From Guillardia theta CCMP2712 (Eukaryota; Cryptophyceae; Pyrenomonadales; Geminigeraceae), in contig NW_005434669.1 in NCBI RefSeq assembly GCF_000315625.1, forward strand, positions 557,061 to 621,060: a stretch of 64,000 nucleotides of DNA, written 5' to 3'. A program made the translations under genes and the position numbers. The notes below the pieces were generated by a model. It did not search any database, was not told the origin of the DNA, and saw only the letters and a program-made list of their open reading frames with translations. Positions 1-11,253 of this stretch are shown one piece after another (the stretch's first letter is position 1; each line of letters opens with the position of its first letter).

Positions 1-1860
1 AGCCCCTTCGGATCAAGGAATCATTGCACAATTCGTCGAAGTCCTTTCCAAGAGGTATGCAAGAAGCCTACATCTTGCGTTTCAGCCCCTGACGAGTTCA
101 GTTATGTGTCGGTCTCCGAGGGCGGACATCGCACAAGACTACGATCACAGTGAGATTGAAGAAGATTTTTGAACTTGAAGAGATTTTTGAATCCTTACAT
201 GAAGATGTCTCTCGACTGGCAACTCATCACGTTGGGACTTGTCACATTTGCCATTCTGCTCTTCTTGGCATCGCCTTCTGTTTCTCATTCGAAGTACTGC
301 TACTATTTACTCGGAGCTCTTTTCTCTGCCGTATCCTCATTTCGTGCTCTTGCGCTGTTTGATCTGTTGTTTGCAGTTTTTTTGTATAGCTGTTGCATTT
401 TTCTTCATATTTCGAAGAATAATGGGGTACTTTTTTTGTGAGGCTAATGATCAATTGTTTAAGACATCAACAGGACCAGGAATGCTTTTTTCGTGGGTGT
501 CGTGGCATGGAGCAGCGCTGTGTAATCCTTAAGCTCAATTTGAATCATTCCATTACTCATTTGTTGTTGGTTGATCCGTCAATGTCTTCAAAAGCTGGCA
601 AAACTTTATATCCAACATCCTGTACAACGAATATTCCGCATTCGTTGTTGCGTTGTTTGGCGTGTAAGTCTACTTGAATCAAATCCTTCGAAGCTGAACA
701 AGAAAGAAGGGTTGGATTTGTCACCGCGTATCTGAATCCCTTGGATGATCGAGGAATGTTCATCTTCCAGGTGCACATTTCCATACGGATGAAAGTGCTG
801 AGCACCCCACACAGATTTTGTTACAATTCTTTTGCGTCACTATTATTAGCTTTGGGTCTCCATCTTTTGAGAGGTAAGATTCATGTAGTATGATTGCTAT
901 CTAAGGGATTTTCTCAAACGGCACATTTCCTCAAATCAGCACCTCTTATAGCGATGTTTTCTGATTATTCACAACTTGAGAGGGTGTAAAGTTGCTTTGG
1001 GCAGGGAAGGGGTCGTGTTGGTCCTTGCTCTGTGTCTCTGGGAAATTTTCAAGTTTTTCGGCTGGTTGAGCTTTGCATGGAGAGGGAGGGTACGCAAAGG
1101 AAGAGTTGCCCGACGGGGAGGCACAGCAGGTGCAGAGCTCCCTTGACCATGAATGTGAATGTTCATTACTTCGCAGACGAGCTACCGAGAGGAGAAACGT
1201 TTGACGGTGAGCGAGGTGACGAAAGGTTCTGCTCTCACTGTCGTTTCCAAGACTCCTCTCTTTCCTTCTTCACTCCGAGCAAGAAGCACAGGGCCATTGA
1301 GCGAAGCGTCATCGAAGAGAAATACAGGTGAGCGGTGGTGAAATTGTTCCTTCCGGGCTGATAAAGGTCCAGCGGTCCTCTCGATCTCTCAGTCGAGAAT
1401 CCATTTCACTGCAGAGGAGCTCCAGAATACATCTCAGAGCAGGAGTACAGAGCTCAAACGCTACACAATACTCAGAAGTAAGAGACCTGTGTGCTTCTCA
1501 TTTGGTGATTGGGGCAAACAGAGCAGAAAACGCCCTCTTGGATTATTATGAGAGAGAAGGATTAGAAAACGTTGGGTGAGATGGGGCGTCTCCTTTAGTG
1601 CTGCTGTGACTGCTTCGCAGGCATCTCCTATCCCCTCAAGCTCGGAAGCACATCACTGAATGCTTGGCGAGGAGGGCTGGAGGAAGTATGAAAGTTCCTC
1701 AAGACGACAGCGATGAAAGTCTGTGATTTTCGTCTCCGTGTGAAATTCAATTAGCTATCTCGCTTTCGATTTATTCCTTATGGTCTGTCGAACAAAGCGA
1801 GATTTAGAAGGTTTAGCAGGGGGTACCACTGTTCTCGCTCGCTGATCTTTTCTACTGTTC
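1..1860. other. No confidently assigned gene
   Basis: I could not assign a gene here. An open frame on + from about 199 to 441 would encode a roughly 80-residue hydrophobic peptide with two possible membrane segments. A minus-strand frame at 557-805 has fairly balanced composition. On + around 1149-1600 there are short exon-like pieces bounded by plausible TTCGCAG and CACTGCAG acceptors. None matches a family I know, none chains cleanly, and AT content is high, so these may be ends of neighbouring genes or chance frames. Confidence 0.3.
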
Positions 1861-1870
1861 TCTTCATCGT

Positions 1871-3997
1871 CTAGTTGTAGTTGAATCTGCACAACATGTA
1901 AATGAAAATTGCCAGCCACTTCGCCTCTTTCACCTCTGCTGGCGTGTCACTTGCAGGCCTGAGCAATCTGAGGATTTCATCACGTTCAGCCATGAGCCGA
2001 CCGCATGCCGATCTTGACGCAGTCCGCAGCTCGTCCGTAAGTTTTGATTTCAATGACTCAAACGTTGCAAACAGTTGCTGCAAACGTGCCCGATGCTGCC
2101 TCAGCATCATTTCGACCTCATTGTACTGCTCAGGTAGCATGCAGACTGCAGAGCCGACCATGTCGTGCGCTTTCATCCCCTCATGAAACTGGCGAGCTTT
2201 TCGTCAGACCTGCCGTGGCAATGTTGATTTCACCATCTCCTCGACGGCGATAGTGTTGACAGTGCAATCATCCTTGCTGTCCGGAAGTGAAACTTTCACA
2301 TCCATCAACAGACATGTAAAAATCCTCATCTGAAATTAGCCAAGCGCAGTGCTCAGTAACAGTACCTTCGTATTCTTTGCAGAAGCGTTTGAAAACTTGT
2401 ATCTCGTGATGACCCGAATTCAGAAATCAGGAAGCTGTGGAGTTGAGGAGAATGGCAGTCTAAAGTTTCCATAAGGTATTGAACCTTGCAAGGGTCAAGA
2501 TTCTTCTCGAACAATGCAATACACGCTTTACCTCTGATCGAAGCATCGAATTCTTTCTATTCAAGTCACTGTAAATTCTTTGGTTTTCTTGCTGGAGCCT
2601 TTCATAGGTGTCGGAGTTATTTTTGAGTTCCTTTGAGTGAGTCAGCGGCATAGATTCTATAGTGAGATTTTGTTGATATCACTGTCTTAAGCGCCTGCAG
2701 CTGTTCATGTGCATTGGATATGACCTTCAGCAAGATTTGGGACTGAAATAAGAGAGTTAGATCAGAGATGGCCTCATGCTTGTCATACACGATCTACGGA
2801 CTGTTCGTATGTGTAGTTTACATCAGTCTGGCCATTGCTCTGAAAATCGTGTTATCTCATACAAACTATCAAGACTCGTCGCCCAATGGAACCTGATGTT
2901 CTTCAGAAGGGAGGACATGTTGCTGTCTGCTTTGAGAGTAAGCACGGTCCAAGTCAGTCGCTCAATGAGTCGATGCTTACGGCTCGATCCTCCGTGGTGA
3001 CCGAAGACGTTTGACTTCGATCCACAACTCATGGACTTGGGGGAATACTTTAGAAATTGGCTCAATCTGATATGACGGTCAGTTCTCGTCTACCAAGGAC
3101 AACACATCTCCTACTGACCGCTTCTTCTACATCATCATACAGATTTCCACGTGTGCCATGTTTGAGCGTATCAACTAAATATTTCAACAGCGCGAAAGCT
3201 ATCAGTAGACGAGAGCAGACACCTGCTATTGAAACAACATGTACAAGTTGATCCAGATGCTTTGCCTCGTCCTGCAATTGAAGCAATCGATGTTCAAGTG
3301 TTCTGATATCGTCCTGGCCATCATGGTGAATCATGTGTGTCAGCAAGTCAGTTGTTGATCGTACAGTATCAATGTCTGGAGATAGAGATTCAGTTGTAAA
3401 ATCTTCAATTGATCCAAGGCAATGAAGACTCGATAATTTCTCGTATAGATTCACGATTTCCACTCTCTTAGTAACGTGAGTAACAGACTTTCGATATATC
3501 CGAAGCACCTTTGTACGTCTCACAGCTTTTTCGATACCGCGCATTCTTTCTTCATCAATTCCATCCGGTGATATGCAGGAGCTGATTTCTGTAATCAGAT
3601 CCCAGTCGGTAGCATCCCAGCAAAGGCTGCAACCAATAACAGCTTGTGAGGTTTTCGACAGAGCAACTTCCATGTACCTTTGGTTTCCTGGCTCAATCAA
3701 AAGAGATCATCATTTTCAGTATTCGTCTTCCAGAAAGATCAAAACTTACTTGGCTCCTCTATGAAAGGACTCGAAATCTGAGAAGAATTTCAGCACGAGT
3801 CATTCGAAGTGTGGCGCTTGTATGAAAGAAGGGAATACCCCGATTGCGTTGTTTACATCTGGATCTTCATTCCTATCTCCGGTGAAGTGTACATAATCGT
3901 CGTTGGCTTGAATTTCCATGTAATGAGCTTTCATGGAAGATAGCTCCTTCTCAAGGTGCAACAAGATTCTCTCTGCCTTGTCCACTTGCACCGCCAT
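1871..3997 (-). CDS. Multi-exon coiled-coil protein, unknown function
   Basis: Function not recognised. At least five minus-strand exon blocks look coding: about 3997-3820, 3690-3062, 3050-2990 with 2940-2895, 2651-2460 and 2176-1871. The first ATG in the first block is at 3997. The largest block (about 200 residues) contains long charged helices and a short hydrophobic stretch near 3250-3150. The last blocks have the heptad, Glu/Arg/Leu-rich composition of coiled coils, for example RARLQQLFATFESLKSKL near 2080. GT-AG borders such as GTAAGT at 3750 and GTAAGC at 2990 are visible, but not every junction could be kept in frame. It lies tail to head upstream of nothing obvious and just beyond the 3' end of transketolase. 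A cytoskeletal or centrosomal role would fit the composition but is only a guess. Confidence 0.5.
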
Positions 3998-4253
3998 GGC
4001 GTAGGTTCGGGCCCTCAATCCTTGCAATGAGGCGGGCTTGGTATTTCATGTGATGAGGTGGACTTGTCTGTCACAGTCTACTCTTGCCAATCATCGGGAA
4101 TCAGCTTTGGATCATGAACTTTCAAGTCATGTTATAGCCTAACTCGCAACCGCAACAGATTATCAGGAAGGTTTGCAGAGACGAGCATGTAGCGTGTAGT
4201 GTCAACTTTATTCATATTTCGAAATGGAACTCGAAAGCAGCACACGTCACCTC

Positions 4254-6514
4254 TTACATGTACGCTTTGCATTCCTTAATAAGGTTCTCGGCAGTCATTC
4301 CAAGCTCCGACATCACGATGTCTCCTGGGGCAGAGAAGCCGAACCTCTCGACACTAACAACCTTTCCGTCCAATCCAACATACTGGTACCACATGGAACC
4401 GACACCGGCCTCCATAGCAACCCTCTTCAAGCAGGAAGGAGGAAGGACCGAGTCCCTGTACTCCTTGCTCTGCTTGTTGAAGAGGTTCATCGATGGCATG
4501 GAAACAACGCGGATGCCATCTCCGAGCTGCTCGGCAGCAGCCATAGCGTGCTGAACCTCGGATCCAGAAGCCATGATGATCATCTTGAGGGCCCCGGACT
4601 CCTTCTTGGCGACGTAAGCTCCCTTCAACACACCCTCACGCCTGGTCTGAACAGGAATCTCGTCGAGAGTCTTGACGTTCTGACGAGTGAGGATGATGGC
4701 AGTGGGACCATCCTGGCGCTGCTGAGAATGGACGTAGGCTCCGACGGTCTCCTCGGGGTCAGCCGGGCGGATGACGTCCAAGTTGGGGAACACGCGGAGA
4801 GAAGAAACAGTCTCGACAGGCTGATGGGTGGGACCGTCCTCGCCAACACCGATGGAGTCGTGAGTCAAGATGTAGGTGGTGGGCAATTCAGCCAGAGCAG
4901 CCACACGGATGGTAGCGCGCATGTAATCGACGAAAACCAAGAAGGTGGCGCCAGATGGTCTGAACAATCCATGGAAGGAGATTCCATTCATGATGGCTCC
5001 CATACCATGCTCGCGGATTCCAAAGTAGAAGTTCTTTCCAGCATAGGTCTTGTCAAATCCCCTGCCGAAGTTTCCGCCATTCTTGATGTAGTTCTTGTTG
5101 GATCCGTGAAGATCGGCAGAACCAGAGAGGAACTGAGGCACGAGGTCCGAGATGTGGTTGATCACGATGGATCCAGCCTCACGGGTGGCAATGTTCTTGC
5201 CCTTGGAAATCTCAGGAATGGCCTTGAACATCTCTTCAGCAGAGGGAGTCTGCTTCTTCTGGAACTTCTCGAGAAGGGCTGCTTTGTCGGCATTGGCAGA
5301 CTTCCAGGCATTGAAGGTATCCTTCCATGCATTGTACTTCTGCTCGTTCCTCTTCTGAACATTCTCAAAATGCTTGTATGTGTCCTGGGAAACTTGCCAC
5401 GGCTCAGTCAAGCCGAGTCTCTTCTTGGATTCCGCAACATACTTCACGCCGGCTTCACCGTGAGCAGCGTTGGTACCAGCGACCTCGTCGATTCCCTTGC
5501 CGATGATGGTCTTGCACACCAAGAGCTTAGGCTTGCCGTTCTTGGAGGCCCTGAACTTGTCGAGGGTTGACTTGACGGCGTTGATATCGTGACCGTCAAT
5601 GGTAACCACCTCCCATCCGTACGCCTCGTATCTCTTGGCAGTGTCCTCAGACTGGGTGTACTCAGCCATCTTGTCAAGAGTGACATCATTGGAATCGTAA
5701 ACAATGATGAGGTTGTCCAAACCCTCGTGAGCAGCAAAAGCAGCACCTTCAGCTGAAACACCCTCCTGGAGGCATCCATCACCGCAAAGAGCAACGGTGA
5801 CAGAGTCGAAGATGGTGTGATCCTTGGTGTTGAACATGGCCTGCTCCATCTTCTGTGCAGCAGCAGCTCCTGCAGCGTTGACCACTCCCTGACCGAGGGG
5901 GCCAGTGGTGGCCTCGATGCCAGGAGTGTTGTGCTCGGAGTTGGGGAACTCAGGATGCCCCGGGGTCATGGAATGATGCTGACGGAAGTTCTTGACCTCC
6001 TCCAAGGGAAGATCATAGCCGGCCAAGTGAAGCCACGAGTACAGGAACATGGATCCGTGTCCACCAGACAAGATGAACCTATCGCGGTTCAACCACTGAG
6101 GATCCTTGGGGTTATGCTGCAGGAACTCGGAATAGAGCACGGCTCCGATCTAGAGTTGACACGTTAGTGGAAATCACACAACAAATGCACATTTACCTCA
6201 GCGCAGCCAAGCGGAAGTCCAAGATGCCCAGACTTGGCCGCAGCAATGGAGTCCATGGCAAGTCCACGAGCCTCGTTGGCTGCACGAGTGAGGGCAGCTG
6301 TGTCAACACCAGTTGCAGTCTGCATGCGGAGTGCATTCTTCCCGTTCACGTGTCCGCTGACTCGGCCACTGCGAGGCACACGGAGGTTGAGCCTGGGAGA
6401 AACAGCCGATGCTGGAACTGAGGTCCTGGCAAGGGTGGCAGGTCTAGGCAGCAGAGGGCTGCCGAGATAGGCAGATGCCCCGACGACGCACGCGAAGAGA
6501 ACAGCGCAGCGCAT
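4254..6514 (-). CDS. Transketolase, plastid-targeted
   Basis: Thiamin-diphosphate enzyme of the Calvin cycle and pentose phosphate pathway; transfers two-carbon ketol units between sugar phosphates. Two exons, 6514-6197 and 6149-4254, joined over a 47-bp GT-AG intron (GTAAAT...CTCTAG, branch-like CTAAC); joining gives the expected [13 protein letters not shown]. Product 737 residues, normal for the family plus a leader. Visible signatures: the ThDP motif GDGCLQEG, the catalytic IREHGMG, and the pyrimidine-domain signature [17 protein letters not shown]. The first 16 or so residues ([15 protein letters not shown]) are a signal peptide followed by a Ser/Arg/Pro-rich transit peptide, so import into a complex plastid is likely. 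Odd: SGHLGLPLG where most transketolases have SGHPG. ATG 6514 is chosen because it opens the signal peptide. Codon use is strongly C/G-biased at third positions, as in a highly expressed gene. Confidence 0.96.
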
Positions 6515-6619
6515 GGCGTGACAGCGGAGGCGACGGAGGCGACTGATATAAGGGAAGGGGAGAGGAGGGGAGGGGGGGGCGTTGGATCTACCCCTACCCC
6601 TCAAATGCATGGGGATGAA

Positions 6620-7600
6620 ATGGGTAGAAAACCTTCAGCAGTACACCCTACCCTCCCTCGTCTCGTTCGTTGCCACCCCCGGGTGATTGGGAGGTGGCAC
6701 CCACTCAGACCGACGTAAGCAGAAGGACCCTACCCACGTCAATCGCGAGGATAGATCAGCAAATCAGGGGTCCTTTGTACTATTAGTACTGTAGGTCCAC
6801 CCGAAGGAAGGCTCTCAAGGATCCATTCCGTTCGCTAGGCCGCCGGTCACTGTGGGGTGGGGTCAGTGGTAGTAGCACCGGTATACCACCTTAGGGGCTC
6901 ATCCAGGCTTGAGGCACCATGGTAGGGGTATAGAGGCATTAAATGTGGCTGTAGTGGAATCAGTCAGGGGGCTGAGCTAAGGGGCTGAAATTTGGTCGAC
7001 GGGTAAATCAAGAGGTAGTGGTCCTCCTTGAGTCAATGCCAGTATAGGCCCGGGTAGGGTCACCTGGGTTCAACTTGGCCTGCAGGGTGAGGGGGTCGCC
7101 AAAAAATCGATTTTAAGACTAGTAGGGCGTTTACACTATGGTGGCAGAAAGTAGCAGGTACTATGGTGATGGTACTGATCAATAGTAGTGGGTGTAGCGG
7201 CGCATAAAACTTTTGATTCAATACATTCACTCATCAATTCGTGATTGAGAGAGGGGGCCGCCAAAGGCCCGCTCGTGGCCGCGTAACAAATCCTGTTGAC
7301 CAAGGCTAGTTCAAGGCTGAGGGTTGAAACTTGAAATTTCATCCCGGCGGTTGGGGCCCGGCCCGGCCCGGCCGGGAGTCCGGGCCGAGCCGAGTCCTGC
7401 CTAGCCTACGGTCAAGCTTTGAGTAAAGCCAACCGGCGGCGTGGCCCGGCTGGGCCCCCAACTCATCACTCGTCACCGTCGAACAGGGTACGGTCATCAT
7501 CCATGGGCATGAAGGCGATCATCAGCAGCATTATCAGACGGAGTTGGCAGCGGTTGCACCCAGTGAGATGAGAGTCTTGGTCGTAACCGTGCAAGCTCGC
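6620..7600. other. Gene-free G-rich spacer
   Basis: About 1 kb between the divergent transketolase and Nudix genes without convincing coding sequence. It has many short G runs on the + strand (GGGTAGGG, GGTGGG, GGGGTAG types), a GC-rich palindromic patch near 7350-7390 (repeats of GGCCC) and a mixed downstream part. Promoters for both flanking genes should lie at its two ends. No clear TATA box or repeat family was identified. It resembles in style the CCACCC-rich spacer at 40980-41880. Confidence 0.4.
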
Positions 7601-7601
7601 A

Positions 7602-8375
7602 ATGAGAACCTTAACTAGAAGACGTTCGGAAGCTCAATGGCTGATGGCAGCTCTAGTGTCGGCATTATTCGCATGCGTTTCTTGGAATCTGGATGTTTTT
7701 GAGCCACATAAACATGTCAACAAGGAGGAGATCGGGGTGTATCAGATTGCAGATGGTCTGAAAGAGCCAAGTCACCTCTCTTTGATACCATCGCAAATGC
7801 TCATACCTAACGGCAGCATGCCCATCCACGCAGCACACACGCTTGGCCTACCACATAAAGGCACACTTCATTGCATGTGACAGAAGTCAAACGCTGATAA
7901 TATTCCAGGTGCCTGGATTCATCTTGTCGACAGTGATGGCAAAATACTTGTTTTGAAACGAGCTTCTACGCTGAAAACTTGTCCTGAAAAATGGGGATTT
8001 GTAGGTGAGCACCAGAAGGAGGGGGAAGATCCAAAGACGTTGGTGGACAGAGCACTGGTGGAAGAGTTGGGAACAACTTTTCGCGACAAAATCAAGAAAC
8101 ACACTAACATCACATCAAATCCTATTTGGTATTTCCGACAATACGAAGATGGACGTAGAGACCGGCAACTTACTTGGATGTGGCTTGTACAGCTTAATGA
8201 AGAAGCAAGTCGCTTGACCATCTATCCAGATGCTGAAGTAGAAAGATATAAGTGGGTTCCAATCAAGGAGCTGATGCATTGGCTAGAAACAAAAGAGTCG
8301 GACTTTTGCCATGAGACAGTTACAAGCTTGATGAGATTTGGTTTGGGCCGTTTATCCGAGGTAGTGCAGACATAA
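7602..8375 (+). CDS. Nudix hydrolase-like protein with N-terminal hydrophobic segment
   Basis: Predicted Nudix-fold hydrolase. Exon 1 7602-7872 and exon 2 7909-8375 join to a 245-residue protein. The join restores the typical Nudix opening (HKGTLHCAWIHLVDSDGK), followed by WGFVGEHQKEGED and a degenerate Nudix box RALVEELG. The RE of the canonical REUXEE is RA and the leading Gly is shifted by one, so catalysis or metal binding may be altered. Residues about 12-32 are hydrophobic and could be a signal anchor or part of an organelle leader. The intron 7873-7908 is only 36 bp and starts GC, not GT; no GT donor keeps the frame. Substrate cannot be told from sequence; layout (HK.....H before the box) recalls IPP-isomerase-like or NUDT-type enzymes. 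Start is the first ATG of the open frame. Confidence 0.8.
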
Positions 8376-8582
8376 CCAGGCTGAGCAAAAAGGAAAGACA
8401 ATTGGGACCCATTTTGAAGTCTAAATCGTTTCTCACAAAATTTTCTGACAACAACTCATTCAGAAATTTTACTTGATCTCCATGCTTTAAAGATTTTTTT
8501 CATCAAAGCATTTTCTGATTTCCAACTAATAAAACTTGCCAATCTGGCTGTGGAGTGATTATAGTTGCAAATCATGTACATG

Positions 8583-10901
8583 CTAAGGCCTCCGCGTCAC
8601 CAGGCAACCAATATGACAACATACGGACCTTGAAAAAGCGTTTCTCTTTCGTTGCATGTCATGCTTTCTCCTCTTCACACGCGTCAGTTGGCGTCTCCTC
8701 CGCAACTTGACCCATGCAAACCAACAAAGAGCCTTGAGTTGTAGCGTATTCCTTCTGGCCTGCCACCACGCTAAGACTCTTTCTGTATGTTCATTCCCAT
8801 CGTCTTTCATGTCTACACATTCCTTGTTCCTGTTCAAAAGTAAATATTTCAACACTCAAAACAATTGTTGAATTTCTGACGACCTGGTAATGGTGAAATT
8901 GGTTTTATGCTTGCAATTGGTTTTATGCTTGCAAGTAAATCACTTGATTTCATGTCAAGAAAGTCTCTACCTGGCTTTGTGCTTCTTCCAGTTCGCTTGA
9001 ATTTTGGACTTCAACAGCAAGATTTTTCAATATTTTGTTTGATTGCAGAATTGGAACAGCTTGATTTGCAAATTTGTACAACAGATCTTCAAGGCATTCC
9101 ATAACACAAAGAGAATCGCTGATCGTTTGAATGCTTTCCAAAGCATTTATACAGGATTTCAAACTTCTGAATGTGCCTTCATGAAAATTCCGGTCTCCCA
9201 AAGAGAGATCCTTTGTCCCCTAACATCAAGCAGAGTCACAAGAAAATCAATTCCAATCGGATTTCACTGACATCAGCATTCTTTTCAATTTCTTCGCCCA
9301 GAAACTTGTTTGTACTCAGCACCTTTTTACGAAATTCTTCATTTGGTTTCGTATACTGAAAACAGAACATGATGAAATAGGCAAATAGAAGAACTGACCT
9401 GTAAAATTTCTTGTACAGCATCATATTCCCGCCATGCTTCAAGGACAGCTGTTTCTGCCATTTCCGCCCGGACATTTGCAGCGGCAATCATCTATAATTA
9501 ACAATGCTTAATCATGCGAAAGTTGAAACATCGAAGCCCTTCTCACCTCTTTGTGCTCTTCGACATCCTTCCAAGAATCTATCAAAGACTGTGACACGTT
9601 ATTCCAATCCTGTAGTGCCAGCATTGTTTGGAATTGGATCTTGCAAAGTTCATCATGCACGAACTCCATATCTATTGCTACCAGTAATCTTTAGTTCCTG
9701 GCTGAAAACCCACATCACAGGATCGTACCTTTGCGATTTTCTACTACATTAACGCCATTTGCTCTCTGTTTTCAGCAGTAATCACAGCTCCTTCTATCAA
9801 CATGCAGCTTCAGCACCTTATTTGCACCATTAAGCTGAAATTTTTGCATCACATCTTCAAAAAAATCAGAAATATACCAAAGCTAAGAAATCTTATTTAC
9901 TTGAACATGTTGTGCTGTTTGAGAGGGGAGCAAAATCGCTCGCATGGCTTTCAAAAGAATTGATCTCTTCCAAAAAATCGAGTTCATCGCCAGAGCTGAA
10001 AACGAATTTCATGTTCTCATATTGAAAATAGATCTGTCTTACGAAGTCATACTGTGACTCTGAGGAGAAAACATCTCTTCCAAGGACAAAACATTCCTTC
10101 TGCCAGGTTGTTCCGTATCGTTCTGGAGCTGTCAGAAGAGGTGTAACCAGCAACGTTCATGGTTATCGTATGGTCACTTGCCTGCTGACCAATCTCAGAA
10201 TTGTTGAGATCGAGTGATTCTACATCTGATGACTGAATGTCTGATGATTGATTCATGACAGGTTGAACGTATTTGTCGCCAACAGGTCCGCAATTATGAA
10301 ATGCAGATGAGCATTTTAAATCCTCTTGGTTGAAGATCTTTTGGCTCAACGTATCTTTATGGTTGTTCTCGCTGTACAATACTGAGGCTCGTAGTATCCA
10401 TGAGTTTGAACCTTCGTGCAGTAGAAGATTCTCAGAGGAGATATCTGTAGGATTCTCGGCCTTTATCAAAGAAGACGCTGTCGCTTGGTTAGATGGACTA
10501 CAACATTTCGCATGAATCAAATCCTCCCATGGAAGTTGAGCTGCAGATGTTTCCTCCTTGGGTTCAAGGTAAGGTCTCTCCGTCTCTGTGGCGTCTTTGC
10601 CAGCATCTGGAGATGAAAAGTTGCCACCTTGTCGCACGGCAGTTGATGCATCAGTCCTCCAGAAGTTGAAGGCAGAATACAAGAGAAACCAGCTCTTGTT
10701 ACCCGATCCCTTAGCGTCACTGAAGACCACAGAATGATGAGGTACGCTGCTCTTGTTCGATTCTACTTTTCCTTCTATGAGTGGGGTTTGAGCATTTTGC
10801 TTCTTCCTCACCAGATACTTTGGTTTAGACAACTGATCTATTCTTCTGCTTGTCTGTCGTTGGCCATTACTTGCTTTGACCGAGAAACTTGCCCCTTTCA
10901 T
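8583..10901 (-). CDS. Multi-exon protein, N-terminal low complexity, C-terminal helical; unknown
   Basis: Function not recognised. Chained exons: 10901-10178, 10128-10043, 9995-9901, about 9866 onward, about 9765-9730, 9671-9548, 9492-9402, 9358-9257 and 9205-8973, with GT-AG introns of 46-56 bp, e.g. 10177-10129 and 10042-9996. The first in-frame ATG is 10901. The N-terminal third is Ser/Asn-rich and probably disordered; from about 9670 the protein becomes regular helix with heptad spacing (e.g. MIAAANVRAEMAETAVLEAW). A further minus-strand block 8855-8583 is rich in Trp and Arg (VLAWWQARR, CWFAWVKLRRRRQ), reminiscent of Sfi1-like centrin-binding repeats, but I could not join it in frame, so it may be a last exon or separate. 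The 18-bp direct repeat 8897-8932 falls in the intron before it. Confidence 0.55.
8897..8932. repeat. 18-bp perfect tandem duplication
   Basis: The unit aattggttttatgcttgc occurs twice in a row. It lies in a non-coding stretch of the minus-strand gene. Probably a recent slippage duplication. Confidence 0.9.
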
Positions 10902-11253
10902 TCTTTCCGCCCCTTGATCTGCAGCCTTCCTCCATGCCCTGACCGTTGTTCGCAGAGCCTTGGTAGGGTCATGCGATGAACCGTGACCTTCAAACTTTGG
11001 AACTTGGACAGCCGAAACTTTTGAAACCAAGTTTGATCGTTACTGCACAGTTACACTTTTAAGTTTGAGGGGGTGATGAGGGATCCAGCCGTTGATCTCA
11101 AAAGTTTTAGGGCCAGGCATGGCAGAGGACCATCAGCTCGTGACTCGCCTGCAGCCCTCAGGGCGTGACCTCTGCTACCACCAGACTCACTCCCCTGCGA
11201 TCTCTCACTGTTGAGATGACCTGACTGCCCTGCTGATTGCTATCATCCTTCGC

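Noticed and set aside
4224-5570. 448-codon open frame on the + strand opposite transketolase
   Set aside because: It is the antisense shadow of a highly biased gene; stops are rare on the opposite strand because of third-position C/G preference, and the protein shows no domain.
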